DNA from: Branchiostoma floridae
Taxonomy: Eukaryota; Chordata; Leptocardii; Amphioxiformes; Branchiostomatidae
NCBI RefSeq assembly: GCF_000003815.2
Contig: NC_049982.1
Span: 16,168,621 to 16,232,620 of the forward strand
Reading direction: 5' to 3'
DNA length: 64,000 bases
Part shown: positions 1 through 12,000 of the stretch, piece after piece
How positions within the stretch are numbered: position 1 is the first letter of the stretch
How the letters are laid out: each line of letters begins with the position of its first letter
The notes under the pieces: generated by a model
Told to the model about the DNA's origin: nothing
What the model saw: the letters and a program-made list of their open reading frames with translations, nothing else
Databases searched by the model: none
Made by a program: the position numbers and the translations under genes

Positions 1-3000
1 CTCGGGATAGCAGACCACAGCAGGACCTGGACTTAATTGACCACTTCCGTAATGTAAGGTTTGACGAAAACATCGCAGCTCGATATAGCGGGCAAGCAAC
101 GGGCCATGAACGACACCGGGCAACCTATTAGTCCTCTGTACTGAAATTCCCAAGGGAGACATGAATGAACCCCTGGTGTACATTTTACTCGTAGCCACTG
201 AAGGCAGACTGTTATGAAAACACAATGATGTATTTAAATCGATAACCCGTTGGTTTGTAAGCTTATTTGTAAGTTTTTGAAATGCCCCATGTTTCAGAAT
301 GTCCAATATTTTGCCACTACTGTGTTTTACTCAGTCTTTATGTTGCTTTCTTCTAGCTTAGAATGAAGTGACAACAAAGCTTTGCACGAATGAGTACATT
401 TGTATCTGAATCAATAACCTTGGCTTGCACTCTTTTGCAAATACAATACTGACTGTCACCTCTACAATGTGTGTCAGACTGATCCTAACAATACTCCCAC
501 CTCTCCATCCCCAGTCCCGTGGTGTGGTGGAGACGTACTTTGGTTATGACGAGGAGGCCAGCGTGTCCTGGGATTCAGAGTCCTCCTTCTCTGTTGACAC
601 CAATTCTGAACTGGACATCTCTTTCTCTGAAGATGTAAGTACAGTAAAGTACAAATGATATTTGCTTCTGAATCAGTGTCACATTTTTAAGCCATAGCAA
701 AATGATGACTATAAAGAAGCTGGATCTGCAAAATTAGCATGGTATTTCCAACAGTCCAGAATGAAATCAAGAAAGTTGCTTCTTTGGTTCACTACAAATA
801 AGATTGTCCCTTGTAAGAAAGATATGCAATGCCACATGTTGTTTTACATGACAAATGTTGAGATAAGTATTCTTATGTTGCTTACTGCATGGCTGTCCAG
901 AAGAGACAACACGTACACAGGAGATCCCCACGTTTCCCTCAGCATCTGGGGAAACTCTGCAAGTCCCATAAACTAAACTTTGTCACAGGAGGCCAGGTGC
1001 TAAAACTGGTCTCAGGTGTATCTAGGTGTTGTGACTGTTGTAGTTGGTGACAATGTGTTACGTGGAAGGGCAGTTAACCCAGCTATAAAGACACAGATTA
1101 TACCTAACTAAAGGGAACCTGATGCAGATGTTGCACTATTGAAGTATACACTCAGAGTAATACACAGTTATAAGTATCTAGCACAGCACCATAACCGATG
1201 TGTCACTGTTATCTTTGCAGAGTTCAGTCTTTGGTTCAGAGACAGTAAGTCACAATGAAAAACACAGATTTTGGTGTCAAGGAGGGTGCATTAACCAGGG
1301 GTATAATCATGGGTTAATTGATGAGGTGTGCAGGTGTTTTGAAGGCCAATGGTTACTGTAATGTAAAGTACAGATGACAGAAGCATGCTTTGTTTTCTCA
1401 ACATGCCTGTATATTGAACAGAGGTGTTTTAGTTGAATCAGAGTTTATATGGAATAAGAGTTACATGTAAATGAACAAAATGTAATATCATTAGATGTTC
1501 GTTCGCCTTCAATTGTTCTTGTCTGCTTGTTTAGCCTGAAAAGGACAAGCTGGAGGCGTCCATGCAGCAGCTGACTCAGGAGCACCTGCAGCTGCAAAGG
1601 GCATTCCAGCTGCTGCAGGAGCACCTGGCAGCTACCACAGATGTGGAGAGGGAGGGGAAGGTAAGGCTGCCACTGTCTAACTCTGCTGTGCTGTTTTATA
1701 TATCTATCAGGTGAACCTCAGACCTTTATGTAACAGAAAGATCTGATGGTCAATGGTTAACAACAGTGTGGACAGCTGATTAAAGCTAAGTGCAAATATG
1801 CTTATAAATTAATTTATCCATCCTTTAGAGGACCTTTGGTGTGCCGGGCTGAGGTAGGGTTTCCTAGAAGGCATTGCAATTGTGTTATTTTGTCATTTTC
1901 AGGCCTGCTGTTGTCACTTGGAGATAATGTCTGCAATACTGTACTGGTCTGCTAGAGGGCAATACATGCTTATTGCACAATTGAAATTCTGATACTTGCC
2001 AACAAAACTTATCCTTTTCTCTATTGCCATGGCAACCAGATGCGAGCCCAGCTGCAGAATGACCTGCTGTCTGCCCAGGCTAAGATTGAGGACCTGCAGC
2101 GAGCGCTGAGCACACAGGGGCAGGACACGGGGTGGGTGGAGGAGAAGGAGAGACTCAGCCTGGAGAACAGACAGCTACAGGACAGGATACACCAGTTAGA
2201 AGGTCTTACACCATTTCTCATTATGTTGACTAAAGTTTTCCCAATTCTTTCCTGTTGCAAGGAAAATTACAAATTGTACTAACCTGTGCAGGACAGGTGT
2301 AATTGTCCTTGCATCCCTCGTTGTCAGGCAGAGAATGACTTCAGGTGTATCTGAGCTTGACACCCCCATGTGCCTCACTTGGTAGCTCCCAAAGTTCAAA
2401 GGTCACCGGTTACCCATGGTTCCTCGCGGCGCATGCGCACCAGTCTACTGTTTGCAGAACTCCTGGCCGAAGTAGTGTTGGGAGGGACTTCACAGGAACA
2501 TGTAGAATTCCGCCTCTCTCCGGGTGCGCGTCTGCCTGACAACGAGGGATGCAAGGACAATTACACCTGTCCTGCACAGGTTAGTACAATTTGTAATTGT
2601 CTCCTGCATCCCCTCTGTTGTCAGTCAGAGAATGACTTCAGGTGACTTCGTAGCCTGAGGCCAGGATCTTACGGCCAAAGTTGCAAGACTTGACAGGTTT
2701 CCTGTAGAACTTCTCGAACGTAGATGAAGTAGACCAGTTTGCCATTTTCATTATGTCCTTGGCTGAAACTCCTCTTAATGCCGCAGCTGAGACAGCTGCA
2801 CTCCTTGTCGAGTGGCCCGTAAACTTGTTAGTGTCCACCCCTGCCTCCTGGAGGACTAACTTTAGCCACCGGGCAATGGTGGTAGAGCCAACCGCCTGAT
2901 GAGGTTCCACCATTGCCCGAAACAAAAAACTGTCACACAAACGAAAACTTCTAGTTCTAGAAACATATTCCTTCAAATAAAAGACAGGACAAATTCTTTT

Positions 3001-6000
3001 GTCCCGTGGAAAACTAGGTAGAACAATGTCATGTGTCACTCTGCCAGGCCTAGAAGTCTTTGATAACCTGTTAATGGTGAAACATACTCCATCCGAGGTC
3101 TTCTTCTTGTATCTAACATCCAGCAAGGAGAGGGATTGTTCCCTGCCTGCAGACACCAATGCTATCAGCATAACCAATTTCAAAGTAAGTTGCTTGATCG
3201 ACAAAGTTCTTGCCGGTGACCAGGACTTTAATAAACTTAGAACTCTACTCACGTCCCAAGTATACTGATACTTCGGTAAGGCTGGTCGTAGTTCAAACAC
3301 TCCTTTCATGAATCTTTTCACTAAAGCATGAGAACCTAAAGGTAGACCTTCCACCGGAAGGTGAGTTGTTGAAATGGCGGACCTATAAACATTCAAGGTC
3401 CTATATTGTAGACCCTTGTCAAATAAGGACAGCAAAAAATCTAGAACTTCACTCACAGGTGCTGAAACCGGATCAATGTTCCTTTCACCACACCAGCTGT
3501 TCCACTTTTCCCAGGCTGCTGTGTAGAGCTTCTGTGTGCCTGGTCTCCAGGAGGCCAGTAATATCTTACTGACTCCCGGCGAAATGCCGTACTCAGAATG
3601 TTGTCTCCGCAAACATGCCATGCGGCTAGACGAAGCTTGTCCCCCTCTGGGTGCGCTCTGCCGGACTCCGGCTGCGTGAGAAGGTGCTTGTGACGAGGTA
3701 ACAGAACTGGTTCCTCGACCAACATCTCTAGAAGAACTGGATACCAGCAAGCTGTTTCCCACACCGGAGCTATGAGAAGCAGATGAGCCTCGTCTAACTG
3801 GACCTTCCTGAGTGTCCGTGCGACCAGAAGGAAAGGAGGGAAGGCATACGGCAGTTCCCACCTGCTCCAGCTCACCGTGAAGGCGTCCGTCCCCACTGCT
3901 TCTGGCTCTGGGTGCCAGGAAACGTACTGAGGTAGCTGACGGTTGGTTCGGGACGCGAACAGATCCACCCCCTTGGAGAGTAGTGGAAACTTCGCCTGCA
4001 GACTCAGGAACGTATGCCGGTCCAGAGTCCATTCTGTGGCCACGAAGAAATGTCGAGAACTGAAGTCCGCTCGCACATTCTCCTTGCCTGGGATGTGCAC
4101 TGCTGAAATGGACAGGTTCCTGTCTGTGCACCACTGCCACAGATCCAAGGTCACGTTCAGCAAGTCTAGAGACCTTGTGCCTCCCAGATGATTTAGATAT
4201 GCCACCACCGTAGAGTTGTCGGAGCGAACTCTGATGTGTCCGCTTTCCATGTCTCTGCAGAAAGCCTGAACTGCCATGGATGCAGCCTGCAGTTCCAACA
4301 CGTTTATGTGTGCTGTCTTCTCCTCTGCAGACCAGCGACCTCCTGTGTGGATGCCGTTGCAGAATCCGCCCCATCCGACAGTAGACGCATCTGTCTCCAC
4401 AACCATGTCCGCTGTGGGCAAAAGGATTGGACGGCTGTTGTGGTCTGGAAGAAGGTCTCTCCACCACCTTAAGTCTTCTCGCGTTGCCTCTGTCAGCGGC
4501 ACTGGATGCCCCCAGTCTCCTCTTGTCACTCGGAGAACTGTGATGAGCAGGCGTTGAAGACTTCTGAAGTGAAGTGGAGCGTGCCAAACTGACCCTGTTG
4601 TGGCTTGCAGCTTCCCTATCAGACTCGCCAACTCTCTCGCTGAGACGGGCACGACTGCAGACAGGGTAGTGTCCGCCAGCTGTTGTAACTCCCGCAACTT
4701 GTTGTCGGGAAGAAAAGTTACCATTCGTGACGAATCTACGCCTGACCCTAGGAAGGTGATGCGTTGTGTTGGCTCCAACACTGACTTCTCTCTGTTCGGA
4801 ACGAAGCCTAGCTGTGACAGTACTTCCAGCGCTGCCATCAGTGCTTCTCTGCACTCTTCTCTGGATCGGCCAAACATCAGGATGTCGTCCAGGTAGACGA
4901 TCAGACGGAAACCACGTCTTCTCAGAAGTGCGACGGGCACCTTCAGTACCTTCGTGAACACTCTTGGGGCGCTCGACATCCCAAACGGGACGCAGCGGAA
5001 CTGGTACAGACGACCTCGCCACTGGAACGTCAGGAATCTGCGGCTGCCCACGTCTACTGGGATGGTGAAATACGCATCTCTCAGGTCGATCTTTCCCATA
5101 TAATCCCCTGGCTGGATGAGATCTTTCAGAATGGCTAGACTCTCCATCTTGAAGTGTCGAACCTGTAGAAACTTGTTTAGTGGCTTGAGGTTGATAACGG
5201 GTCGCAAACCTCCCGTCTTCTTTGGTACTGTGAACAAAGTTGAAACAAACTGGGTGCGGTTGTAGACAACCTCCTCTATCGCACCCTTGGTAAGTAGAGT
5301 TCTTACCTCCTCGCTGAGGACTTCCACCTGCTCTGGACTTCTTGGTCTGCAGTGTGGAATTCTCTGTTGTACTGGCGGCGTTGTCGCAAACTCCAACCTG
5401 TACCCCGTAACGCATTGTAGAATCCAGGGGTCTGAAGTCACCTGCTTCCACTGCTGCAGGAAGTGGACTAGCCTGCCCCCGTGAAGTAGCTGAGAGTCGT
5501 CGGGTACAGGTTGAAGGTCGGTCGAACGCCGAAGTGCTTCTCTTGTCAAGGATGAAACTTCTACTTGTCTGACTTCTTCCCGTCCCCCTGCTTCTGAAAA
5601 GACTGGGACGAACTCTTGTTGTAGTACTGGCGAGACCCGCCGTAGTTTGGCCTACTGTAGTTCGGCCTCGGCATGTAGTTGTAGCGATAACCTCTGTTGC
5701 CGCCCCCTGCCGTTCTGTAGTTGGTACGACGACCACCTCGTCTCGAGCTGGTCTGCCTCTTCTCTGCCTGTGTCAGCATGCCAGAGAGCACCTTGCTCTC
5801 CGAAGACAAATCCTTTGCCTTAGTTCCCAGATCAGGCGGGAACAGGAAGTTGTTGTCCTCTGACGGGGTGCGGAACAGATCCCTGAAGGTCTTCTGAGAA
5901 GACTCGGCAATAAAAGAACGGCGTGTGAAAGCTAGATGAGAATGGGCTGAACCCAGGAGTAACAGAGCTGTGCCAACACAATCTATCATGTCCAGTTGCA

Positions 6001-9000
6001 GTTCCTCAAAACTATCCTTACTGGAACGCTGGATTAACTGCCAGAGATTGATCAATGGAGTTCCAACTTGCACTAGATTGGTATGCACCGACTTGAGAGA
6101 TTTATCGTGAGAAACAATCACATCACCTTGTTTCTTGTCATTCTCCAGAACGGCCCTGGACACGTTCTCGTTGAAGGCCGGTACAACCATCGTTGATGGG
6201 GCGTTGTCTGGCAAGTTGTACTTCTGTTGCCAAGCCTCTAGATCAGCCCCGCGACACTGCTTGCTGTGCTTGAAGTATTTCTCCGTCTCCTCCAACACGT
6301 TGTCGTCAGCAACCCAAGGGTGCTTGACGGTCTTGTTTGTCGGGTCGAACGGCTTCCATGCCGACTGCCCGCCCTCCGAGACGTCCGACACACTTTCTTC
6401 CTCCGTCTCGACTCGAGCTGGGGACCGCCGGTCATGTCGCCGCCGCCGCTTCCCCGGCGCAGACCCCGTTGGAGACGCAGACCGCCGTTTCTTCGGCTGC
6501 GAAAACTGCGACATCATCAGCTCTTGGAGCCCATCTAACTTCTCTGAAAGTAATGAAAAATTATTCTCCAAGGCAGTAATACGTACGCCGCTAGCATCAA
6601 CCAGCTCCGGCTCTGACGGGATGTCGCCATTATTGTTGCCATCCTTCCTACGCTTTCCGTCACCGCCGCCGTCGGTCTCTTCGCCATTCTTCTCCTCCTC
6701 GCTCACTTCGACGTTAGAAGGCAGCTCTACTTCTTCATGAGCGGGAGACTTCGGCGGTTGGTGCACTTCCGCAGCCACCAAAAGACCGCGAACAGCGCTC
6801 AATCTCGGCATCGAAGGTGACGAAGAAGGCTGACGACTGTCATGGCGCCCGCCCCGGCGCACATGTCGGCGCATGCTTCTCGGGGAAGCGCCGTCTTCTT
6901 CGCGCCGTCTCTCGCTGGAACGCCGCTCCGAGCCTCCTCGGCCGCTTCTAGCGTGTCGCCCAGCAGTTGAAGACTTCGAAGAAGCCCGCGTACGGTTCTT
7001 AAAACGCTCCTTGTCGCGTTTAGAACCCATTTTCAGGAGCTGGAAACACCGGGGGTTGACAGAATCGCTCAAAAAATTAGACTGGTGCGCATGCGCCGCG
7101 AGGAACCATGGGTAACCGGTGACCTTTGAACTTTGGGAGCTACCAAGTGAGGCACATGGGGGTGTCAAGCTCAGATACACCTGAAGTCATTCTCTGACTG
7201 ACAACAGAGGGGATGCAGGAGACAATTAAAAGCCTTAATTGAGCTGTTTTAGTCTTAATTGAGCTGAAGCAATGTAGACAATAAAAAGTAAAGACTTATG
7301 TAAAAATAAATAGATCGTCAATTGACAAACAAAACATATTTCAAGTTAATAATGATGTAGGTAGCACCACCGGTAATCAGGTTTAACATCCCTGCAGGTG
7401 TGGAGAAGCAGCTGCAGCACCAGGTGTTGGACACAGAGGAGCAGATGGAGCTGCTGGAGTTCCGTATCCTGGAGCTGGAGGAGAAGGAGCGCTCCTCCCC
7501 ACTCCTCAAGGTACTGTCTCCCCAGGGCTCCTCCCCACTCCTCAAGGTACTGTCTCCCCAGGGCTCCTCCCCACTCCTCAAGGTACTGTCCCCCCAGGGC
7601 TCCTCCCCACTCCTCAAGGTACTGTCTCCCCAGGGCTCCTCCCCACTCCTCAAGGTACTGTCAATCAATAGTACTGTCTCTCCAGGGTTTCTCATCACTT
7701 TACAGCTCTTTCCTTAAATACAAAGTCTCCTTTGCCGCAGTGTAACCAGGTATTTACCACATATAACCACATATCTTCTCAAGGTAATGTCACTGCTCTT
7801 TACAATATTGATATTCACACATTATGCATTAAACAATTATTCTTTTAATTGATTATAGCATAAATTTTACTTTTTGTTCCTTGTCAAAGCTACCACCTTT
7901 ATATTTGATGTAATAACTAATCTTGCTACGTTTTTTTCCATTGCATGACATGCTACTGTAACACTACATGTCCTATGGTGTGGTGGTCCTTCTAACTTGT
8001 AAAAATGAAACTCTAACCTCAGGGGCCTAAGGACTTTGTTTCGGGAGAGAAGACCTCATCAGTAGATGGTGCCAAGGTATAATTGTATAAACTGTAGCTA
8101 AAACACTGGTAGATGCACTGGTGGCACGCCTTGATGTGTATTGTAAAGTGCACAACTCTCAATATTGCTAGCCTGAGCTTATCTGCACTATCTAGTATCA
8201 AATTGCTTGCTGCACCAAAGTCTGTGTCAAGTTGTTAAGATGTGTTGCTCTAGATCTTTACAGAATTGCCTCTTGTACATCCCAATTAGATAACCAATAT
8301 ACCAATGACACATAATCTGCCAGAACATGATCTAACATAGTTTCATGTTCTTCCACAGCGCCAGTTTGCTAACAGTGATGATGACTACAGTGCCATACAG
8401 AGATTGTGCAATGATGAGGGCTTGCAGGTAAATGATTTCTTAGGATCCTAATCTCAAATTTTACGATGTTGTGTACTACAGCAAGGGTTGTGTATTCATT
8501 GACAAGTCATGTAGTTTTTAGTAATGAGTGCGAATGATTTCTGTATAAACACATTTATTTACATTTCAAAAGTACAACAAAACGTCTTGATGACTGATTT
8601 TGTTGGTTGAACTTGGCAGGACATCAATGTGTTTGAGATGAAGAGAAAGTTAGAAGACGTCACACAGAAAGAGGTGAGTCTCAGTCAGACACTTAAATGC
8701 ACGGAATAACCTTAAAGTTTGTTGTTACTGTTGTTACCCTAGAAATACATGTTGGAAGTATTAATTGCCTATGATTAAAAGTATGATGTTGTGACACAGT
8801 CTACATCCAATTACAAATCTTCCATAGTTGATAATCCTTAGACCAAGACTGAATAGGCTCAACCTGAATTTAGTCAAAAGTCCATTGATATGATATAAGA
8901 AAGTTGAAAATTAAAAAAAAGCTTTAACTTAAGTTTAAGGACATTCTTATGTGTCTGTTCAATATATTCATCAGTTGAAACTGTTGAATAAAACATTATG

Positions 9001-12000
9001 GTTCAATTCAGTGACTGTGATATTTGTCCTCTTGGAATATGTCCCAGATTTACCCAGTTATTGATTCCTTTGTAACTTGGTAACAGCTGCTGTAGGTTTC
9101 ATCTTTTGAACTGGGATATCTGGGAACTTCTATCAGCCAATTACATGTTATGATCATGTAACTATTATATCTCTGTCACCATGTGTCTGGGTCTTTCATA
9201 GGCAAGTGAAAGCAAGCAAAAAAAATTTTTTTATTGAACAATGAGAGGCCTCAGGGGCCTCAAGGTCATTGGCCCTGAATGACTGGGTCTTCATAATAAT
9301 GATGAATACATTTTTAGAAAGAGTCAAACTGTATGTCTTTGAACAGTTTTTTAGAGGTAGCTTTAAGGATGACAAATGTTTTTTTTATCTATATCAATTT
9401 CTGTTTTGTTTTTCTTGGTCTATTTCATTACCAAATACTTGATGCATTCAATCTAATGTTGTCCAAATAAGTACAAAAATGATGTGTGACAGGAACATAG
9501 TTAGGCTGGCCCTTGCCTGGATACCACAACAGATGTGACAAATATGTCTGTTACACAGTGGCACTATTGATGGAGCTGTTGTCATGCAAATTTGTAATCC
9601 TTGAAACATACAGCCCACGGGATGTATACAAAATAATCAACTTTTCCGCTTTGCCAAACTGTATCTGCAGTATATATAATGGTAAGACCAAGGATCTTTT
9701 TGTTGATAGGATAGGTCAATCACTCCAACATGAACACAACATTCAAATCTTTAATTTTTCGTAATGCTTTAAGCAATTTGCCTGATATTGATATCATGTT
9801 TGAAACCATGTAATGCTTAATTTGCACATACATGTATTTGCAAATGGACAGAAAATTTTATGGTTGCAATTTTACATGGTGCTACTCTGCAGGTGTAAGT
9901 GGGTCAAAGGTCAAATTCCTGAATAAGTTAATATTATGTACATTTGTACACAATGAACATTGTATGTATTGCTTGTTCACAAAGGCAAATTATCCAATAA
10001 GGTCATGCTACACAGTATCATATTATCTGACAGTGTGTTTTTCCTTCATGGTGTATGATGTTTTGTTGAATTAAATGCTTCTGTTGTGGGACATTTGTTG
10101 TGATACATTGTGGGACATTATGTTGTGATAATCCATCTAAACTGTCAGTTTGTACTCTCCAATGGCAGCGTTCCACAGGGACTTCCTTTTCTGTAAATAC
10201 CCAATTGCTTTGATACCTGCTCATTGTCCGGATATGGAGACCTGAATATTTGATCACGGTCAACATTAATTATTTATAACCCAGCAAATGTTTGCCGTAC
10301 GTCTCTCATGGTTGCAGAGTGGGTGAACGTTAGCACAACTGTTTATTTTTCTCTTGTGTTTTGACATTTTAGGATTTGGATTCTGAGGAACAGCTTGTTC
10401 TGCTGCAGGCCAGGACAATACTAGACCTGGTGGATAAGGTAAGCATGGCATGTTTTACCTGTGGACTGTGTGCTTCACTATGTACAGGTGTGTAGCATGA
10501 GTGGGGAGGGCAAGCACTGTTTATGTGTGAGTGCAGCCTAGATAACTTAATACATGTACTACATGACTGTATCTTCAGACAGTCTGTCAGGTATTTTTAG
10601 CTCTCACTGAAAGTGCAAATATCTTTGAGGCACTCAAATTTGATTAATCATTATATTAATTGGATGTAATTATTGAGACATATCACAATAAAGTAATAGG
10701 TTACGGCAGGATTCCCATTGCCATAAATGGAGTTTTTTCTGGGCACTAATGTGATGTTTTACCATAACATTATTGTTTCCACGAACATAAAGTGCAGCAG
10801 AACATGTTGTATGATATGTGCTGATCAGTACTTTAATGAGTCACTGGTTACCCAGGTGATACATACCTGAACCTGGAGGAATCATGGGTGGGGTGAAACA
10901 TGCCCAAGTCAATAATGTGATGTTTGTTTTGTATTACAAGGCATTGTGTCCTGGTTAAGCTATGGCTGGTGTTTATATGTAACCCCATTAAATCTGTATT
11001 TTGTAACAATTCTTTCAAGATTATTGCTTTATACAGTCGGGGTGATGATTGTATTGCAAAATAATACTTTTTAACATGTTAGCACATTGTATAGCGGCTA
11101 CACAATACTGCATAAGTGCTAGGAAGAGGACAAACTTACGTGAAGCATTCACAACTTTTAATGTATTTCAAATAGAAACTGAAAGACTGGAGATCATTAG
11201 AAGATGACCTCGGACATACAGTAAAGAAACTGACAGAGGAAAAGGTATGTTACAGGTTCTGTTGATTTTTCATTCATTTAATCATCTGCAGTACCTTGGT
11301 GGCTATTCATAAGCACCTTTATTGTTTACAGGACTTCGAGAAGCGAGCTATAATGTAATTCAATGCCAGTAAACAGTATTCTAAAGTTTTATGACCTTAG
11401 AATCAAATTTGGATCCAGTGCAAGAAGTCTCTATGTTTTTAAGAAATGTGACTATCAAGAAATGCATTGATTAAAAAATGTTGTGAAGCCAAAAGCTGTC
11501 TGATGTTAATCATTGAATTTCCTCCAATATGGACAGACTGTCCTGACCAAGCAGATGTCCCAGAGTGAAGATGATCACGGGGCAACACAACAGCACCTAC
11601 AGGCAGCTAACCAGGTCAGTAAGGGAAACAGACTGTAAGTAACATTAAGTCTGCAAATTTTTATCAGACTAGTAACTGTTGTTGTAATGATAGGGTAGAG
11701 GAATTAGTTTCTTGGATCTGTTTTCATGTCTTTCTGCCTCAAGTATTCCTAAGGAAATAAACTCTCATCTAACATATTGATTCCTTAATAATGGCTCTTA
11801 AATATGGATTTCCTGTAGAGAATTAAGGAGTTGGAAGTCCAGACAGTTGCTGAAGCCCAGTCTGCTCGGGAGGCCACTGCGACTGTGATCCAGTCTCTAG
11901 AAGACGAGAACGCCCAGCTGAAACTCATGGAGGCCAAGGCCAGGGCAGAGAAGGATGTTGCCAGGCAACAGGCAGACAAGCTGGAAGGAATTGTGGAGGA

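Larger units (their letters stand above)
2265..7228 (-). mobile_element. DIRS-like tyrosine-recombinase retrotransposon, near intact
   Basis: A 4.96 kb element inserted in an intron of the RIMBP-like gene, opposite to it. It has the DIRS hallmarks: inverted terminal repeats of about 150 bp (2291-2446 and 7079-7228), ORFs in the order gag-like, RT/RNase H, tyrosine recombinase on the minus strand, and near the 3' end an internal complementary region (2526-2641) whose halves are complementary to the left and right outer ends. DIRS elements replicate through a circular intermediate and integrate by recombinase rather than a DDE integrase, so no target-site duplication is expected; I see none, and both ends share AATTA. 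Reading frames are open with catalytic motifs present, which suggests a young, possibly autonomous copy. No LTRs and no aspartic protease motif were seen. Confidence 0.93.

Noticed and set aside
3622-5736. Upstream extension of the recombinase frame (over 700 open codons)
   Set aside because: It overlaps the RT/RNase H ORF, is rich in Ser/Arg/Thr without any domain, and looks like an open shadow frame; only the last 327 codons show recombinase motifs.
6135-6740. 201-codon ORF on the plus strand inside the DIRS element
   Set aside because: It is antisense to the gag-like ORF and its Ser/Pro/Arg composition mirrors that gene.
7318-7745. Long open frames on both strands over the 36-bp repeat
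   Set aside because: They are open only because the repeat period is a multiple of three; the gene's exon explains one frame and the others have no start or domain support.
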